From contig CANJRI010000016.1 of the NCBI GenBank assembly GCA_947476555.1, positions 1-43,306 of the forward strand: DNA of 43,306 bases, written 5' to 3'. Of the stretch, positions 15,704 to 24,898 are shown piece after piece (the stretch's first letter is position 1; each line of letters begins with the position of its first letter). Position numbers and translations under genes: made by a program. The notes below the pieces were generated by a model. The model was not told the origin of the DNA and ran no database searches. It worked only from the letters and a program-made list of their open reading frames with translations. The DNA is from Caulobacteraceae bacterium (GTDB lineage Bacteria; Pseudomonadota; Alphaproteobacteria; Caulobacterales; Caulobacteraceae).

Positions 15704-16666
15704 CTAGTCGCGCCGCAGCACCAATCCCTGCCCGGAACGTACTGCTCTTATGGGAACCAGCAAGGCCAGACGGCCAATCACCGCCTCCTGGCTGTCGAGA
15801 ACCAGCACCCCGGATATCGGCGTGGCGGCAAGCGCCGGGTCCTCGATGCGGATTTGGGTGGGGAACTGCTGATTGAGATCGGCCACGACCTCACTGAGCG
15901 GGCTGTCGCGGTAGACAAGCCGTCCGGCGCGCCAGCCAAGCACTTCGGCGGGGCTGATTTGCGAGACATCGACGTCCGTCGCGCCCTCGCGGTGGTCCAG
16001 GCGCTGGCCAGGGCGAAGGCGATAGGCGCCGCCTCGTGCGCCGGCCACCGGCGACACCTCGACCGAACCGCGCGCCACGGTCACCGCCACTCGACCGTCG
16101 CGGCGGCGCACGTCGAACTGGGTGCCGACCACCCGAACCGTCCGGTCGCCCACGGCGACGACGAAGGGCCGTCCCGCGTCCGACGCGACGTCGAACACCG
16201 CCTGACCTTGCTCCAGCCACACATGCCGCGTCTTGGCCGCAAGCGTGACCGAGAGCCGGGTGGTGGCGTTGAGCTCCACCGTGGAGCCGTCGGCCAACCG
16301 CACGGTCCGCCGCTCGCCCTTGCCGGTGGCGTAGAGTTGAGCGGAGGGCTGCGGCGTGCTCCCCGGGGACAGGAGGGCGACGGCGGCGGCCGCAGCGGCC
16401 GCGGCCGCGCCGCCAGCCAGCACCCAACGTCGAGGCGGGAGCGTCCGACGTTCCGACAGGGCCTTGGCGATCGGCGCCGGGCTGGCGCCATAGGCGTCCC
16501 AGGTTGTCAGGGCGGCGTCGTAGGCCGCGGCGTTGGCGGCGTCGGCGATCCAGGCGTCGAACGCCAGGGCGTCGGATTCGCCCAGGTCCGGCGCCTGCAG
16601 CCTGACGATCCAGTCGGCGGCCTCCGTCAGCCGGCGCTCGTCGCCGTATGCCCTGTTGTCGTTCAT
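15704..16666 (-). CDS. FecR family anti-sigma / sigma regulator
   Basis: A 320-residue FecR-type inner-membrane regulator that relays a signal from the TonB receptor to the ECF sigma factor. The N-terminal cytoplasmic DUF4880 domain has ADWIVRLQAPDLGESDALAFDAW (about 16-38). A basic stretch and a single Ala-rich transmembrane helix lie near 90-115. The periplasmic FecR domain includes RTVRLADGSTVELNATTRL and VVGTQFDVRR. The C-terminal part resembles an STN-like fold and contacts the receptor. The start at 16666 is chosen by domain fit. An upstream in-frame ATG at 16774 would overlap the sigma gene. Confidence 0.92.
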   Translation of the reverse strand: MNDNRAYGDERRLTEAADWIVRLQAPDLGESDALAFDAWIADAANAAAYDAALTTWDAYGASPAPIAKALSERRTLPPRRWVLAGGAAAAAAAAAVALLSPGSTPQPSAQLYATGKGERRTVRLADGSTVELNATTRLSVTLAAKTRHVWLEQGQAVFDVASDAGRPFVVAVGDRTVRVVGTQFDVRRRDGRVAVTVARGSVEVSPVAGARGGAYRLRPGQRLDHREGATDVDVSQISPAEVLGWRAGRLVYRDSPLSEVVADLNQQFPTQIRIEDPALAATPISGVLVLDSQEAVIGRLALLVPIRAVRSGQGLVLRRD

Positions 16667-16763
16667 CGACCTGTCCGGCGACGCAGGATCGCCTGCGCCC
16701 TCGAGGAGAAAGACGCCGCCGAAGGTAGGGTCCCCCCAGCCCACGACTGCAATTTCCGGTAGA

Positions 16764-17294
16764 TCATCCCCCAAGCCTCGCGGTGAGCGCTTTGAGAGCG
16801 GCGCTGATGTGTTTTTCCACTGATTTCACCGACAGGTCCATAACCCGCGCGGTTTCGGCATGGCTGAGCCCTTCCAGCTTGTGCAGGCGGAAAGCCCGCT
16901 GCATCTGCGGCGGCAGTTGGGCGAGCGCCTCGACCAGCCGACTGAGCCGCTGCCGCGACGCCACGGCCTCGTCGGCCGGGATTTCGTCGGCGATGTCCTG
17001 CCCGCCGGCCGAGGCGTGGGCGGTTTCGCGCCAGGCGGCGTCACGGGCGGCGGAGCGCGCCTGCCCCCGGGTGGTGTCGAGCATCAGGTTCAGGGCGATA
17101 CGATAGAGGAAGGCCGTGGGATGGACCGCGCCGGCGTCGCGTCCGGTCGCCAGCTTCAGGTAGAGCTCCTGGACGAGGTCCTCCGCCGCAGCCCGTGACC
17201 CGGTGCGAGCGGCGAAAAACCGCACCAGGTTGGAGCGGCGCTCCATATAGGCCGCCATGACGGGATCATCCGGGGCAGGGTCCTTGGGCGGCAT
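16764..17294 (-). CDS. FecI-like ECF sigma factor
   Basis: A 176-residue extracytoplasmic-function sigma factor of the iron-starvation (FecI) type. Region 2 is seen in LVRFFAARTGSRAAAEDLVQ (about 23-42). Region 4 has LPPQMQRAFRLHKLEGLSH and a helix-turn-helix AETARVMDLSVKSVEKHIS. It probably drives the receptor gene two genes downstream. It begins the sigma-FecR-receptor run and is divergent from pckG with 312 bases between. No Fur box was recognised with confidence upstream. Confidence 0.93.
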   Translation of the reverse strand: MPPKDPAPDDPVMAAYMERRSNLVRFFAARTGSRAAAEDLVQELYLKLATGRDAGAVHPTAFLYRIALNLMLDTTRGQARSAARDAAWRETAHASAGGQDIADEIPADEAVASRQRLSRLVEALAQLPPQMQRAFRLHKLEGLSHAETARVMDLSVKSVEKHISAALKALTARLGG

Positions 17295-17606
17295 GCGTCA
17301 GGCGCCGGGCCCGCGAGGGCCCTGGCCAGCCCAGCTGCGTAAGCGAAGTGCCATGCGCCCGATCCTTACGATCCCGAGAGGCACAAATGACCGATCCGGG
17401 CCTCGCCGCCAACCGCCGGGGTGGGGGAAGGGTGGCGGCGCGGCGGATTTCGACCGCTCAGAGGAAAATTTCGGGTCTGGAGGGCCGATGACCTTCTGTT
17501 GAACACGCACCGCTGTAGGCAGACGCAGTTTGTATCTCTATGAAGCCAGAATTCGCAGCCGCCGCGCCACGCGCGGGGCGCCGCGCCCTTGGAGTTATAG
17601 TCGATT
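17295..17606. other. Divergent intergenic region between sigma factor gene and pckG
   Basis: This 312-base gap must hold the promoters of two divergent genes: the FecI-like sigma factor (leftward) and pckG (rightward). No open frame in it looks coding, and no clear sigma-73 promoter, Fur box or repeat was found. It is GC-rich with a G-rich tract around 17418-17440. Confidence 0.5.
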
Positions 17607-19457
17607 ATGAGTCACGCCAGCGTCCTGGGCCTCGACGCCGCCCCGACGAAGCACGCCAAGCTGATCCAGTGGGTCCGCGATATCGCCCAACTGGTCGAGC
17701 CAGAGCGCGTGGTGTGGTGCGATGGCTCGCAGGCGGAATGGGACCGCCTGGCCGACGAACTGGTGGGGGCGGGCACATTGAAGCGGCTCAACCCCGCTCT
17801 GCGTCCGAACAGCTTCCTGGCGACCTCCGATCCGCGCGACGTGGCCCGGGTCGAAAGCCGGACGTTCATCTGCTCGGAAAAGCCGGAAGACGCCGGTCCG
17901 ACCAACAATTGGCTCGATCCCACCGAGATGCGCGCCGACCTGCAGGGGCTGTTCAAGGGCGCCATGCGGGGCCGCACGCTCTATGTGGTCCCGTTCTGCA
18001 TGGGCCCGCTGGGCTCGCGGATTTCGGCCATCGGCGTGGAAATTACCGACAGCCCCTATGTGGTCATGTCGATGCGCACCATGACCCGTATGGGCCAGGC
18101 GGCCCTGGACCAACTGGGCGATGACGGCTTTTTCGTCCCCGCGGTCCATAGCGTGGGGATGCCTCTCGAGGCTGGCCAGAAGGACGTTCCCTGGCCCTGC
18201 AATGAGATCAAGTACATCGTCCATTTCCCGGAAAGCCGGGAGATCTGGTCGTATGGCTCCGGCTACGGCGGCAACGCCCTGCTCGGGAAGAAATGCTTCG
18301 CCCTGCGGATCGCCTCGGTGATGGCTCGGGACGAAGGCTGGTTCGCCGAGCACATGTTGATCCTGAAGCTCACTTCGCCCGAGGGTCGGACCCGCTATAT
18401 GGCGGCGGCGTTCCCGAGCGCCTGCGGCAAGACCAATATGGCGATGCTCCAGCCCACGCTCGATGGGTGGAAGGCGGAAACCATCGGCGACGACATCTGC
18501 TGGATGCGATTCGGCGACGATGGCCGCCTCTACGCGATCAATCCTGAAGCAGGGTTCTTCGGCGTGGCGCCCGGCACCGGCCTGGACACCAACCGCAACG
18601 CGGTGGCCGCCCTGGACGAGAACTGCATCTTCACCAACGTGGCGCTGACCGAGGATGGCGATGTCTGGTGGGAAGGCCTCACCAAGGATCCGCCCGCCCG
18701 GCTGACCGATTGGAAAGGCCGGGCGTGGACGCCCGAAAGCCCCGAGCCGGCGGCCCACCCCAACGCGCGCTTCACCGCCCCCGCCGACCAATGCCCGGTC
18801 ATCGCACCGGAATGGGAGGACCCCGACGGGGTGCCGATCTCCGCCATCCTGTTCGGCGGACGCCGGGCGTCGGCGGTGCCGCTGGTCACCGAGGCGATGA
18901 GCTGGAAACACGGTGTGTTCATGGCTTCGAACGTGGCCTCCGAGGGCACGGCGGCGGCCGAGAACAAGATCGGCGAACTGCGGCGCGATCCGTTCGCGAT
19001 GCTGCCGTTCTGCGGCTACAACATGGGCGACTACTTCGCCCACTGGCTGAAGATGGGCGCCCAGGCGGACCCCGCGAAGCTGCCCCGCATCTATTTCGTG
19101 AACTGGTTCCGCAAGGACGAGCGGGGCAAGTTCGTCTGGCCGGGGTTCGGCGACAATTCCCGGGTGCTCAAGTGGATTTTCGAGCGCCTGGACGGCAAGG
19201 CCGAGGCGGTGGACACGCCGATCGGGCGGGTGCCGTCCAAGGCGGCGCTGGATGTCTCCGGCCTGACCCTGACCGACGCCCAGCTCGATCTGCTGCTCAC
19301 CGTCGATCCGGTCACCTGGACGGAAGAGGCCGAGCTGATCCCGGCCTTCTACGACACCCTCGGCGATCACCTGCCGGCGGCGCTGCGGACCGAGTACGAG
19401 GCCCTGAGGCAGCGGCTCAGCGTGGCCGCCAGGCCGCAGATCGTGGCGGCCGAGTAG
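17607..19457 (+). CDS. pckG: Phosphoenolpyruvate carboxykinase (GTP)
   Basis: A 616-residue GTP-dependent PEP carboxykinase that makes PEP from oxaloacetate in gluconeogenesis. The GTP type is shown by [16 protein letters not shown] (269-284), the P-loop with the reactive Cys273. Support also comes from the N-terminal [18 protein letters not shown] and the metal/substrate-binding stretches PFCMGPLGS and [20 protein letters not shown]. The nucleotide-specificity region includes [23 protein letters not shown]-type enzymes are shorter and lack these. It is monocistronic, 12 bases from the convergent MipA-like pseudogene. Confidence 0.97.
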   Translation: MSHASVLGLDAAPTKHAKLIQWVRDIAQLVEPERVVWCDGSQAEWDRLADELVGAGTLKRLNPALRPNSFLATSDPRDVARVESRTFICSEKPEDAGPTNNWLDPTEMRADLQGLFKGAMRGRTLYVVPFCMGPLGSRISAIGVEITDSPYVVMSMRTMTRMGQAALDQLGDDGFFVPAVHSVGMPLEAGQKDVPWPCNEIKYIVHFPESREIWSYGSGYGGNALLGKKCFALRIASVMARDEGWFAEHMLILKLTSPEGRTRYMAAAFPSACGKTNMAMLQPTLDGWKAETIGDDICWMRFGDDGRLYAINPEAGFFGVAPGTGLDTNRNAVAALDENCIFTNVALTEDGDVWWEGLTKDPPARLTDWKGRAWTPESPEPAAHPNARFTAPADQCPVIAPEWEDPDGVPISAILFGGRRASAVPLVTEAMSWKHGVFMASNVASEGTAAAENKIGELRRDPFAMLPFCGYNMGDYFAHWLKMGAQADPAKLPRIYFVNWFRKDERGKFVWPGFGDNSRVLKWIFERLDGKAEAVDTPIGRVPSKAALDVSGLTLTDAQLDLLLTVDPVTWTEEAELIPAFYDTLGDHLPAALRTEYEALRQRLSVAARPQIVAAE

Positions 19458-19469
19458 GCTGGCGCCGGT

Positions 19470-20276
19470 TCACTGTCCGAAGGTGTGCCGCACTCCGACC
19501 GTCACCCGGAACTGATCAGCCGAGCCCAGGTCGGCGACGATCGGGCTGTCGGCCGCATCGGCCATCAGGCGATGGTATTCGGCGTCGGCTGAGAAGCTCC
19601 AGCGCCGGTTCCATCGGTACTCCACGGCGACGAGGCCCCCCGCGGACAGGAAATCGCCGTGGGGCGCGTAGGGCTGGACCCCAAGCAAGCTGCGCTCCGC
19701 CTCGGCCGGCGTGACCTGGAAGAAGGTGCGGGTGAAGTCGCTGTCCGCCCAGCGGACCCGCGCGCCGACCGACATCACCCACGGGCCTTCCCGGCGGAAC
19801 ACATCGGCCCCCGCGTTGGCCCCCCAGCTACTGTGTCCGCCGAAGCCGTGGCGCACCTCGCCGCGGAGCCGTAGCCATTCGATCGGCCGCCAGCGGGCGA
19901 AGGCCCCGCCCTCGACGGCCCATTTGACCTTGTCGAACCCCTCTAGATCGCCGTCGTTGTCGCGGCCGGAACGCCAGCGGCCCTGCAATCCCGCGGACAG
20001 GACGTTGTCGCCGATCAGGGTCAGATTCACCCCGTCGTCCGGCGCGGTGAAGGTCGGCTCGGCGCCGGGCTACGACAGGCTGATGCTGCCCGCGGGGAAC
20101 ACCTTGTACTCGTCCGACCCGATGTAGTCCGGGCTGAGGCCCAGCAGGACGTGGGCGCTGAGCGTCCGCCCGAAAATTGTCATGCCGGGCTCGCCGCCGG
20201 ATTGAGCCAGGGCCGGCGGGCCAAGGAGCAGGGCGGCGAACGCGCCGAGGGGGGCGGTGCAGGATAGGAGTCGCAT
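19470..20276 (-). pseudogene. MipA/OmpV-like outer-membrane protein gene with in-frame amber stop
   Basis: Both halves lie in the same frame, separated by a single TAG at 20070-20072. The first 68 codons give a signal peptide (MRLLSCTAPLGAFAALLLG, cleavage near ALAQ) and the family start with LLGLSPDYIGSDEYKVFPAG. After the stop the frame continues PGAEPTFTAPDDGVNLTLIG and runs through beta strands to a terminal HTFGQ. Without the stop the product would be 268 residues. The part after the stop has an internal GTG but would lack a signal peptide. No frameshift is needed. A point mutation, sequencing error or suppression could each explain it. MipA/OmpV proteins are small barrel proteins. Confidence 0.8.
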
Positions 20277-20401
20277 GTTGACCAGTAAGGGGCTTTGCTG
20301 AGCGGGCGGGGCCAGGGCCGCGCCTGACTTCCTCCGCGAATATCCCGGTGACGGGCCGCTTAGGGTCCTACCCGGCGGGTCCGCAGGTCTGCTCTAAGGG
20401 A

Positions 20402-22333
20402 TTATCCCCCGACCACCACCCGAAGGTTCGGCGAACCGGGCTTTTCACGGCGGATCTGGCCAACCAGTTCGAACAGCAGACGGCGGACCGCGGCGGTGTC
20501 GCCCGCCTCGGCGAAGGCCGCCAGGTCGGTCACCTGCGTAGCGGTCAGGTGGACGGCGGCGTTGGAGATCACCTCCAGGACCTTCGGGGCGCAGGGAATG
20601 GCCCGTTCGGTTTCGTCGAGCAACGCCTCGGTGAGTTTCTCACCCGGGCGAAGGCCGGTGATCTCGATCTCGATATCCTTGCCCGGCATGCGGCCGGAAA
20701 GGGCGATCATCTGGCGGGCGAGGTCCAGGATGCGCACGGGCTCGCCCATCTCCAGAAGGAACAGCCGCGCCTCGCCGCGCTCCCCCTCGGCGCTGGTGGC
20801 CGTGGCGTGCAGCACAAGCTGGGCGGCCTCCGGAATGGTCATGAAGAAGCGCATCATGTCCGGGTGGGTGACGGTGACAGGTCCGCCCCGCTCGATCTGC
20901 GACTTGAAGATCGGCACCACCGAGCCAGCCGAGCCCAGGACGTTGCCGAACCGGACGGCGGAGAACCGCGCGCCCTCGTGGTTGCTCTGCTGGGCCTGGA
21001 TCACAGCCTCGGCCAGGCGCTTGGTGGCGCCCATCACGTTGGTGGGATCGACAGCCTTGTCGGTGGAGATCAGCACCATCTGACCGGCCCCGCAGGCCTT
21101 GGAAGCCTCAGTCACGTTCCAGGTCCCGACCACGTTGGTCAGCACGCCTTCGCTGGGGTGCCGCTCGACCATCGAGACGTGCTTGAGCGCGGCCGCGTGG
21201 AAGACCAGGTCCGGCGTCTCGCCCTTGAAAGCCGCCGTGAGCCGACCCGCGTGGCGGACGTCGCACAGCACGGCCCGCCGGGAGATCTGCGGATAGGTCT
21301 CACGCATTTCCCGCTCGATCTCGAAGAGGGCGGTTTCCGAGATATCCAGGAGGGTCAGGTGCTCGCAGTCGAAGGCGGCGACCTGGCGGCAGAGCTCGGC
21401 GCCGATGGAGCCGCCGGCGCCGGTGATCAGCACGCGGCGGCCGCGGATCAGCTTGGCGATGGCGCCCCGGTCGAGCTCGATGGGGTCGCGGGCCAGCAAT
21501 TCCTCGATGTTGATGTCCCGCATCGGCAGCAGGGTGACGCTGTCGTGCTGGGCCAGTTCGACGATGGAGGGCAGTCGCAGGAGACGGATGCCATCGTTCT
21601 TGAGCCTGCCGAGCATATCGGCGGTCAGGCCCTTCAGTCGGGCCGGCTCCTCGAGGAACAGGATGGCGCGGGGGTAGCGATTCCAGCGGCGCAGGTCCGC
21701 CAGGGCCTCGTCCAGCCGCTCGAGAGATTCGATGATGCAGACGCCGCGGACCTGCTGACCGATGTCGCGGCGGTCGGGGGTGACGATCCCCACCGGCGTG
21801 TAGCCCCGGTCGTGACCGCGGGCCACGTCGCGCAGATAGGTGTCGGCCAGCGAAGCCGGGCCGATCAGCAGCAGCGACGGGGCCTTGGACATGCGATCGG
21901 TGATGCTCTTGAGCGGCGAGAAGGACTCCAGGACGCGCTCATGCATGGCCCGTCGCAGGATCCGCACGCCCATGGAGGCCGCCATCTGGATCAGGGGAGC
22001 CATGAACAGGGTGGAGCGCGGAAGGGTGCGGGCGCGGTCGAACACGAACACCGCCAGCAGGAAGACGCCGACGGTGAGCACGGCGCTGCGCGATAGCACC
22101 AGGACGTCGGAGATCGAGACATAGCGCCAGGGCGAAAGCTCGCGCCGGAACAGGAAGGCGAATCCCCCGGCGATGGCGGCGTAGAGCCCGGTCAGCTGCC
22201 AGAAGCTCGACGGCAGCTCGGTCCAGACCATTTCGGGCAGGGTAGGGGCCAGCACATAGGCAAGGGCGAAGGCCAGCGCGGCGAGCGCGATGTCGGCGAC
22301 GACGGTCTGGGCCCGAAAAGCCACACGATCCAT
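20402..22333 (-). CDS. CapD/WbpM-type nucleoside-diphosphate sugar dehydratase
   Basis: A 643-residue membrane-anchored enzyme of the CapD/WbpM/FlaA1 group, which removes water from and epimerises UDP-GlcNAc-type sugars (4,6-dehydratase) for polysaccharide. Four transmembrane helices occupy about residues 10-120, then a CoA-binding-like Rossmann domain with LLIGPASLADTYLRDV. The catalytic domain carries GAGGSIGAELCRQ near 310. The active site has the SMK form, ISTDKAVDPTNVMGATKR, in which Met replaces the usual Tyr, as in WbpM. Length and layout are complete. The next gene with polysaccharide links is 8 kb away, so this is a solitary locus. Confidence 0.92.
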   Translation of the reverse strand: MDRVAFRAQTVVADIALAALAFALAYVLAPTLPEMVWTELPSSFWQLTGLYAAIAGGFAFLFRRELSPWRYVSISDVLVLSRSAVLTVGVFLLAVFVFDRARTLPRSTLFMAPLIQMAASMGVRILRRAMHERVLESFSPLKSITDRMSKAPSLLLIGPASLADTYLRDVARGHDRGYTPVGIVTPDRRDIGQQVRGVCIIESLERLDEALADLRRWNRYPRAILFLEEPARLKGLTADMLGRLKNDGIRLLRLPSIVELAQHDSVTLLPMRDINIEELLARDPIELDRGAIAKLIRGRRVLITGAGGSIGAELCRQVAAFDCEHLTLLDISETALFEIEREMRETYPQISRRAVLCDVRHAGRLTAAFKGETPDLVFHAAALKHVSMVERHPSEGVLTNVVGTWNVTEASKACGAGQMVLISTDKAVDPTNVMGATKRLAEAVIQAQQSNHEGARFSAVRFGNVLGSAGSVVPIFKSQIERGGPVTVTHPDMMRFFMTIPEAAQLVLHATATSAEGERGEARLFLLEMGEPVRILDLARQMIALSGRMPGKDIEIEITGLRPGEKLTEALLDETERAIPCAPKVLEVISNAAVHLTATQVTDLAAFAEAGDTAAVRRLLFELVGQIRREKPGSPNLRVVVGG

Positions 22334-22452
22334 GCGCCGAACTCCGTCAGCTCTGCGGTCCGCAAACCCGCCCCCGGGAACGGGGCCTCGTACGCAGCAG
22401 TCGGGCGCACCCTGCTAGATTAGGAACCTGGGCCGCGCGACGCAACGGAAAA

Positions 22453-22478
22453 GCCGCCGCGGGGTGTCCCGCGGCGGC
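22453..22478 (-). terminator. Intrinsic terminator of the TorF-type porin gene
   Basis: On the minus strand GCCGCCGCGGG (22468-22478, read in reverse complement) pairs perfectly with CCCGCGGCGGC over 11 bases around a four-base loop and is followed by TTTTCC. It lies just after the porin stop codon. Confidence 0.85.
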
Positions 22479-22505
22479 CCTCCGCACTCATACTCATATC
22501 AATGC

Positions 22506-23198
22506 TTAGAAAGCAGCCTTAACGCCGATGACGACGCGCTCGTCGGCCAGGGTCGTGCCCTTCACGTCGGTGTCGTGGTAGCGGAGGTCGAAGCTGACGT
22601 TGTCCGTCAGGGCGAAGCCTACGCCGGCGTTCCAGGTCCAATAGTCGGAGCTCACGTCGAGCGACTGGTGGCCGACCGCGCCGCTCAGGGAGAACTTGGT
22701 CTCGGGGATCGCAAAGGCGGAGTTCAGCTCGGCGTAGAAGGCCTCTTCATCGACGCCGAAGAAGTCGGGCGAATAGTAGGTCGCCACGCCGAGGGTCGCG
22801 GGGCCGGCCGGCACCGAGCCAGCGGCCTTGAATTCCCAGTAGGCGTAGCCCGAGCCGGACGGCTTGCCGCCGTAGCCGTAGTAGATCGCGGCCAGGTCCA
22901 GGCTCACCGGGCCCAGGGTCGGCTTCACGCCGGCGTAGAGATCGAACTCAAAATCCGTGCTGTCGCCGAAGTCGACGTTGGACGCCCAGACGCCCGCGTA
23001 GCCAATGCCGAAGGCGGCGTCGATGCCGCCATAGACCTGCGGATCTTCCAAGGTTTGGGTGAAGCCCCGGAACACGTAGTCGCTGGCGGCGCCTACGTTG
23101 AAGGAGAAGCTGACAGGGCTTTCTTCCTGGGCGTTGGCGGCCCCACCGAGAGCCAAGGACGCCGCGAAGGCCGCGAGCGAGAGTTTGAGCGCGTTCAT
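22506..23198 (-). CDS. TorF family putative porin
   Basis: A 230-residue outer-membrane beta-barrel protein. The signal peptide MNALKLSLAAFAASLALGG is cleaved near ANAQ. The mature start SFSFNVGAASDYVFRGFTQT and the AGVWASNVDFG strand are the hallmarks of the TorF/TIGR02001 family of small proteobacterial porins. The protein ends in Phe (VIGVKAAF), as expected for BAM-dependent assembly. A good ribosome site (AGGGGAT) lies seven bases ahead of the ATG. It is followed by a strong terminator and preceded by an 11-bp inverted repeat. The transported solute is unknown. Confidence 0.92.
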   Translation of the reverse strand: MNALKLSLAAFAASLALGGAANAQEESPVSFSFNVGAASDYVFRGFTQTLEDPQVYGGIDAAFGIGYAGVWASNVDFGDSTDFEFDLYAGVKPTLGPVSLDLAAIYYGYGGKPSGSGYAYWEFKAAGSVPAGPATLGVATYYSPDFFGVDEEAFYAELNSAFAIPETKFSLSGAVGHQSLDVSSDYWTWNAGVGFALTDNVSFDLRYHDTDVKGTTLADERVVIGVKAAF

Positions 23199-23245
23199 AA
23201 ATATCCCCTTGTTTGCGGCGAGTCGAAGCCGCCGTCGGCGGTCAT

Positions 23246-23308
23246 ACTTTCCGGCCCACCCGTCAGATCAATGCGCACTGGTCCGGCGCCCGCCACCGGC
23301 CGGAAAGT
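23246..23308. repeat. 11-bp inverted repeat upstream of the porin gene
   Basis: ACTTTCCGGCC (23246-23256) and GGCCGGAAAGT (23298-23308) are perfect inverted copies 41 bases apart, starting 48 bases before the porin start. This could be two sites for a dimeric regulator or a hairpin in the leader. No known operator was matched. Confidence 0.5.
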
Positions 23309-23476
23309 GATCGAAGTCTAGGCGCTGGTGGGGGGTCACGCTCAAATATTACGCAACTTTGGCGCCCAAATGATGATCAAATGCATCGCAACGGGGCGCC
23401 TCATGCGCGGATAACGCGACTCGCCCGGGAGCTGGCCGTGTTGTTCGCCAGGGTGGTCGGGGGTAAAGCGGCCACA

Positions 23477-23932
23477 ATGGAAGAGACCCACCTAACCCAG
23501 CTCGGCCAGGGCGTGCGCGGATTCGACAGCCCTGCGCAGGCGATCCTGGAGCGCGTGCCCAATCCCCACCCGGGGACGCTCTACCTGGCGCGGTTCACGG
23601 CGCCGGAGTTCACCGCCCTTTGCCCCGTGACCGGACAGCCGGACTTCGCACACCTGGTCATCGACTACGTCCCAGAGGGCTGGCTCGTGGAATCCAAGTC
23701 GCTGAAGCTCTACCTGGGCGCCTTCCGAAACCACGGAAGCTTCCACGAAGCCTGCACCGTGGAGATCGGCAAGCGGCTGGCGGACGAACTCGCCCCTCGG
23801 TGGCTGAGAATCGGCGGCTACTGGTATCCCCGCGGCGGCATCCCGATCGACGTCTTCTGGCAGACCGGGGCCCCGCCGGAAGGGCTGTGGCTGCCCGACC
23901 AGGGCGTCGCGCCCTACAGGGGGCGGGGCTGA
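23477..23932 (+). CDS. queF: 7-cyano-7-deazaguanine reductase QueF
   Basis: QueF reduces preQ0 to preQ1 with NADPH for queuosine in tRNA. This is the short, single-domain form of 151 residues. The nucleophile Cys49 and Asp56 are in [13 protein letters not shown], the substrate-binding motif [10 protein letters not shown] follows at about 72-81, and the conserved FHE is at about residues 89-91. The ATG at 23477 is chosen by family length. The frame is open further upstream, but that part is not QueF-like. No preQ1 riboswitch was recognised ahead of it. It is convergent with the nitroreductase gene. Confidence 0.95.
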   Translation: MEETHLTQLGQGVRGFDSPAQAILERVPNPHPGTLYLARFTAPEFTALCPVTGQPDFAHLVIDYVPEGWLVESKSLKLYLGAFRNHGSFHEACTVEIGKRLADELAPRWLRIGGYWYPRGGIPIDVFWQTGAPPEGLWLPDQGVAPYRGRG

Positions 23933-24013
23933 CACCGGCGGCTCAAGGCTTCCCAAAACGGCTCAAAGGGCCTATAGATTGCCGGCCCATCTCTCCTCGG
24001 GCGTGTCACCTCA

Positions 24014-24042
24014 GGCCGGACGATGCGATGCGTCGTCCGGCC
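24014..24042. terminator. Hairpin between queF and the convergent nitroreductase gene
   Basis: GGCCGGACGA (24014-24023) pairs perfectly with TCGTCCGGCC (24033-24042) around a nine-base loop; GTTGTGTGT follows. The position between convergent genes suggests a shared transcription end. The T-rich tail is weak. Confidence 0.5.
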
Positions 24043-24069
24043 GTTGTGTGTCTGGACTCCCGCTGAGGT

Positions 24070-24681
24070 TCAGGGGCGCCAGTGACGGGTCAGGGCGGCC
24101 GGATCTGGCCGCTCGCGCTCGAGCGGCGGCTCGCGAGGGGCGCCAATGAGGATGAAGCCCGCCACCCGCTCACCGGCCTCCAGGCCCAGGATGGCCGTCG
24201 CCTCGGGATCGTAGCTGTACCAGTCGGTGATCCAGTTGGCGCCAAAGCCCATGGCCGCGGCCGCCTGCGACAGGGTCAGGCAAACCGCGCCCGCCGAGAG
24301 CACCTGCTCCCACTCGGGGATGTCGGCCTGTCGCGGCGAGGAAATCACCGCCACGGCCAGCGGGGGGGGCTTCAGCTTGCCGAGCTTGCCCGCCGCCACA
24401 GTGGCCCCTCGGCTGTCAGCAAGCGTCTCAAGGCGGGCGACGAACGCCGCCTTGTCCGAGGCCTCCAGCACAATGAACCGCCAGGGGGCGAGTTTGCCGT
24501 GGTCCGGGACCCGCACCGCCAACCTCAGCAGGTCGGCCAGCTGCTCCGGCGTGGGGCCCGGGGTCCCCAGGGCTACCGCGGAGACCGACCGGCGCAGCGC
24601 CAGGAACCGCAACACCTCCGGCGCGGGGGCGCCGGCGATCGGCGCGCCGAACTCTGGAGCGACTGGCAGGGAACTGGTCAT
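24070..24681 (-). CDS. Nitroreductase family flavoprotein
   Basis: A 203-residue FMN-dependent oxidoreductase of the nitroreductase fold, YdjA-like. The N-terminal FMN-phosphate motif RRSVSAVALG is followed by VPDHGKLAPWRFIVLE (58-73), where YdjA-type proteins place FMN-binding residues. Also seen are the helix with CLTLSQAAAAMGFGANWIT and the terminal GFILIGAPREPP. Members act as homodimers with wide substrate range, and the natural substrate is unknown. It has its own start region and is convergent with queF. Confidence 0.9.
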   Translation of the reverse strand: MTSSLPVAPEFGAPIAGAPAPEVLRFLALRRSVSAVALGTPGPTPEQLADLLRLAVRVPDHGKLAPWRFIVLEASDKAAFVARLETLADSRGATVAAGKLGKLKPPPLAVAVISSPRQADIPEWEQVLSAGAVCLTLSQAAAAMGFGANWITDWYSYDPEATAILGLEAGERVAGFILIGAPREPPLERERPDPAALTRHWRP

Positions 24682-24898
24682 CGGATGATCTCTTGGCGCG
24701 TCTCGCGGGCCTTATTGGCGCCCGCGGCGACGCAAGGCGAGGGCGAATGAAAGGCGGCGAAGGGCGGGTTGGCGAGAGATTTGCAAGGCGCCCAAGGGTG
24801 GCGATCCGATCGACGCCCACCATATGGCGGGAAACGGCGACGTCGCGGCGCTCGCCTGCCGGGGCCGGTTTGCGGTAAGAAGGGGCGGGAGGTACAGG

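Noticed and set aside
20402..22096. Long plus-strand open frame antisense to the CapD-type gene
   Set aside because: The opposite strand encodes a complete dehydratase with all motifs. The plus frame is Gly/Asp/His-rich noise.
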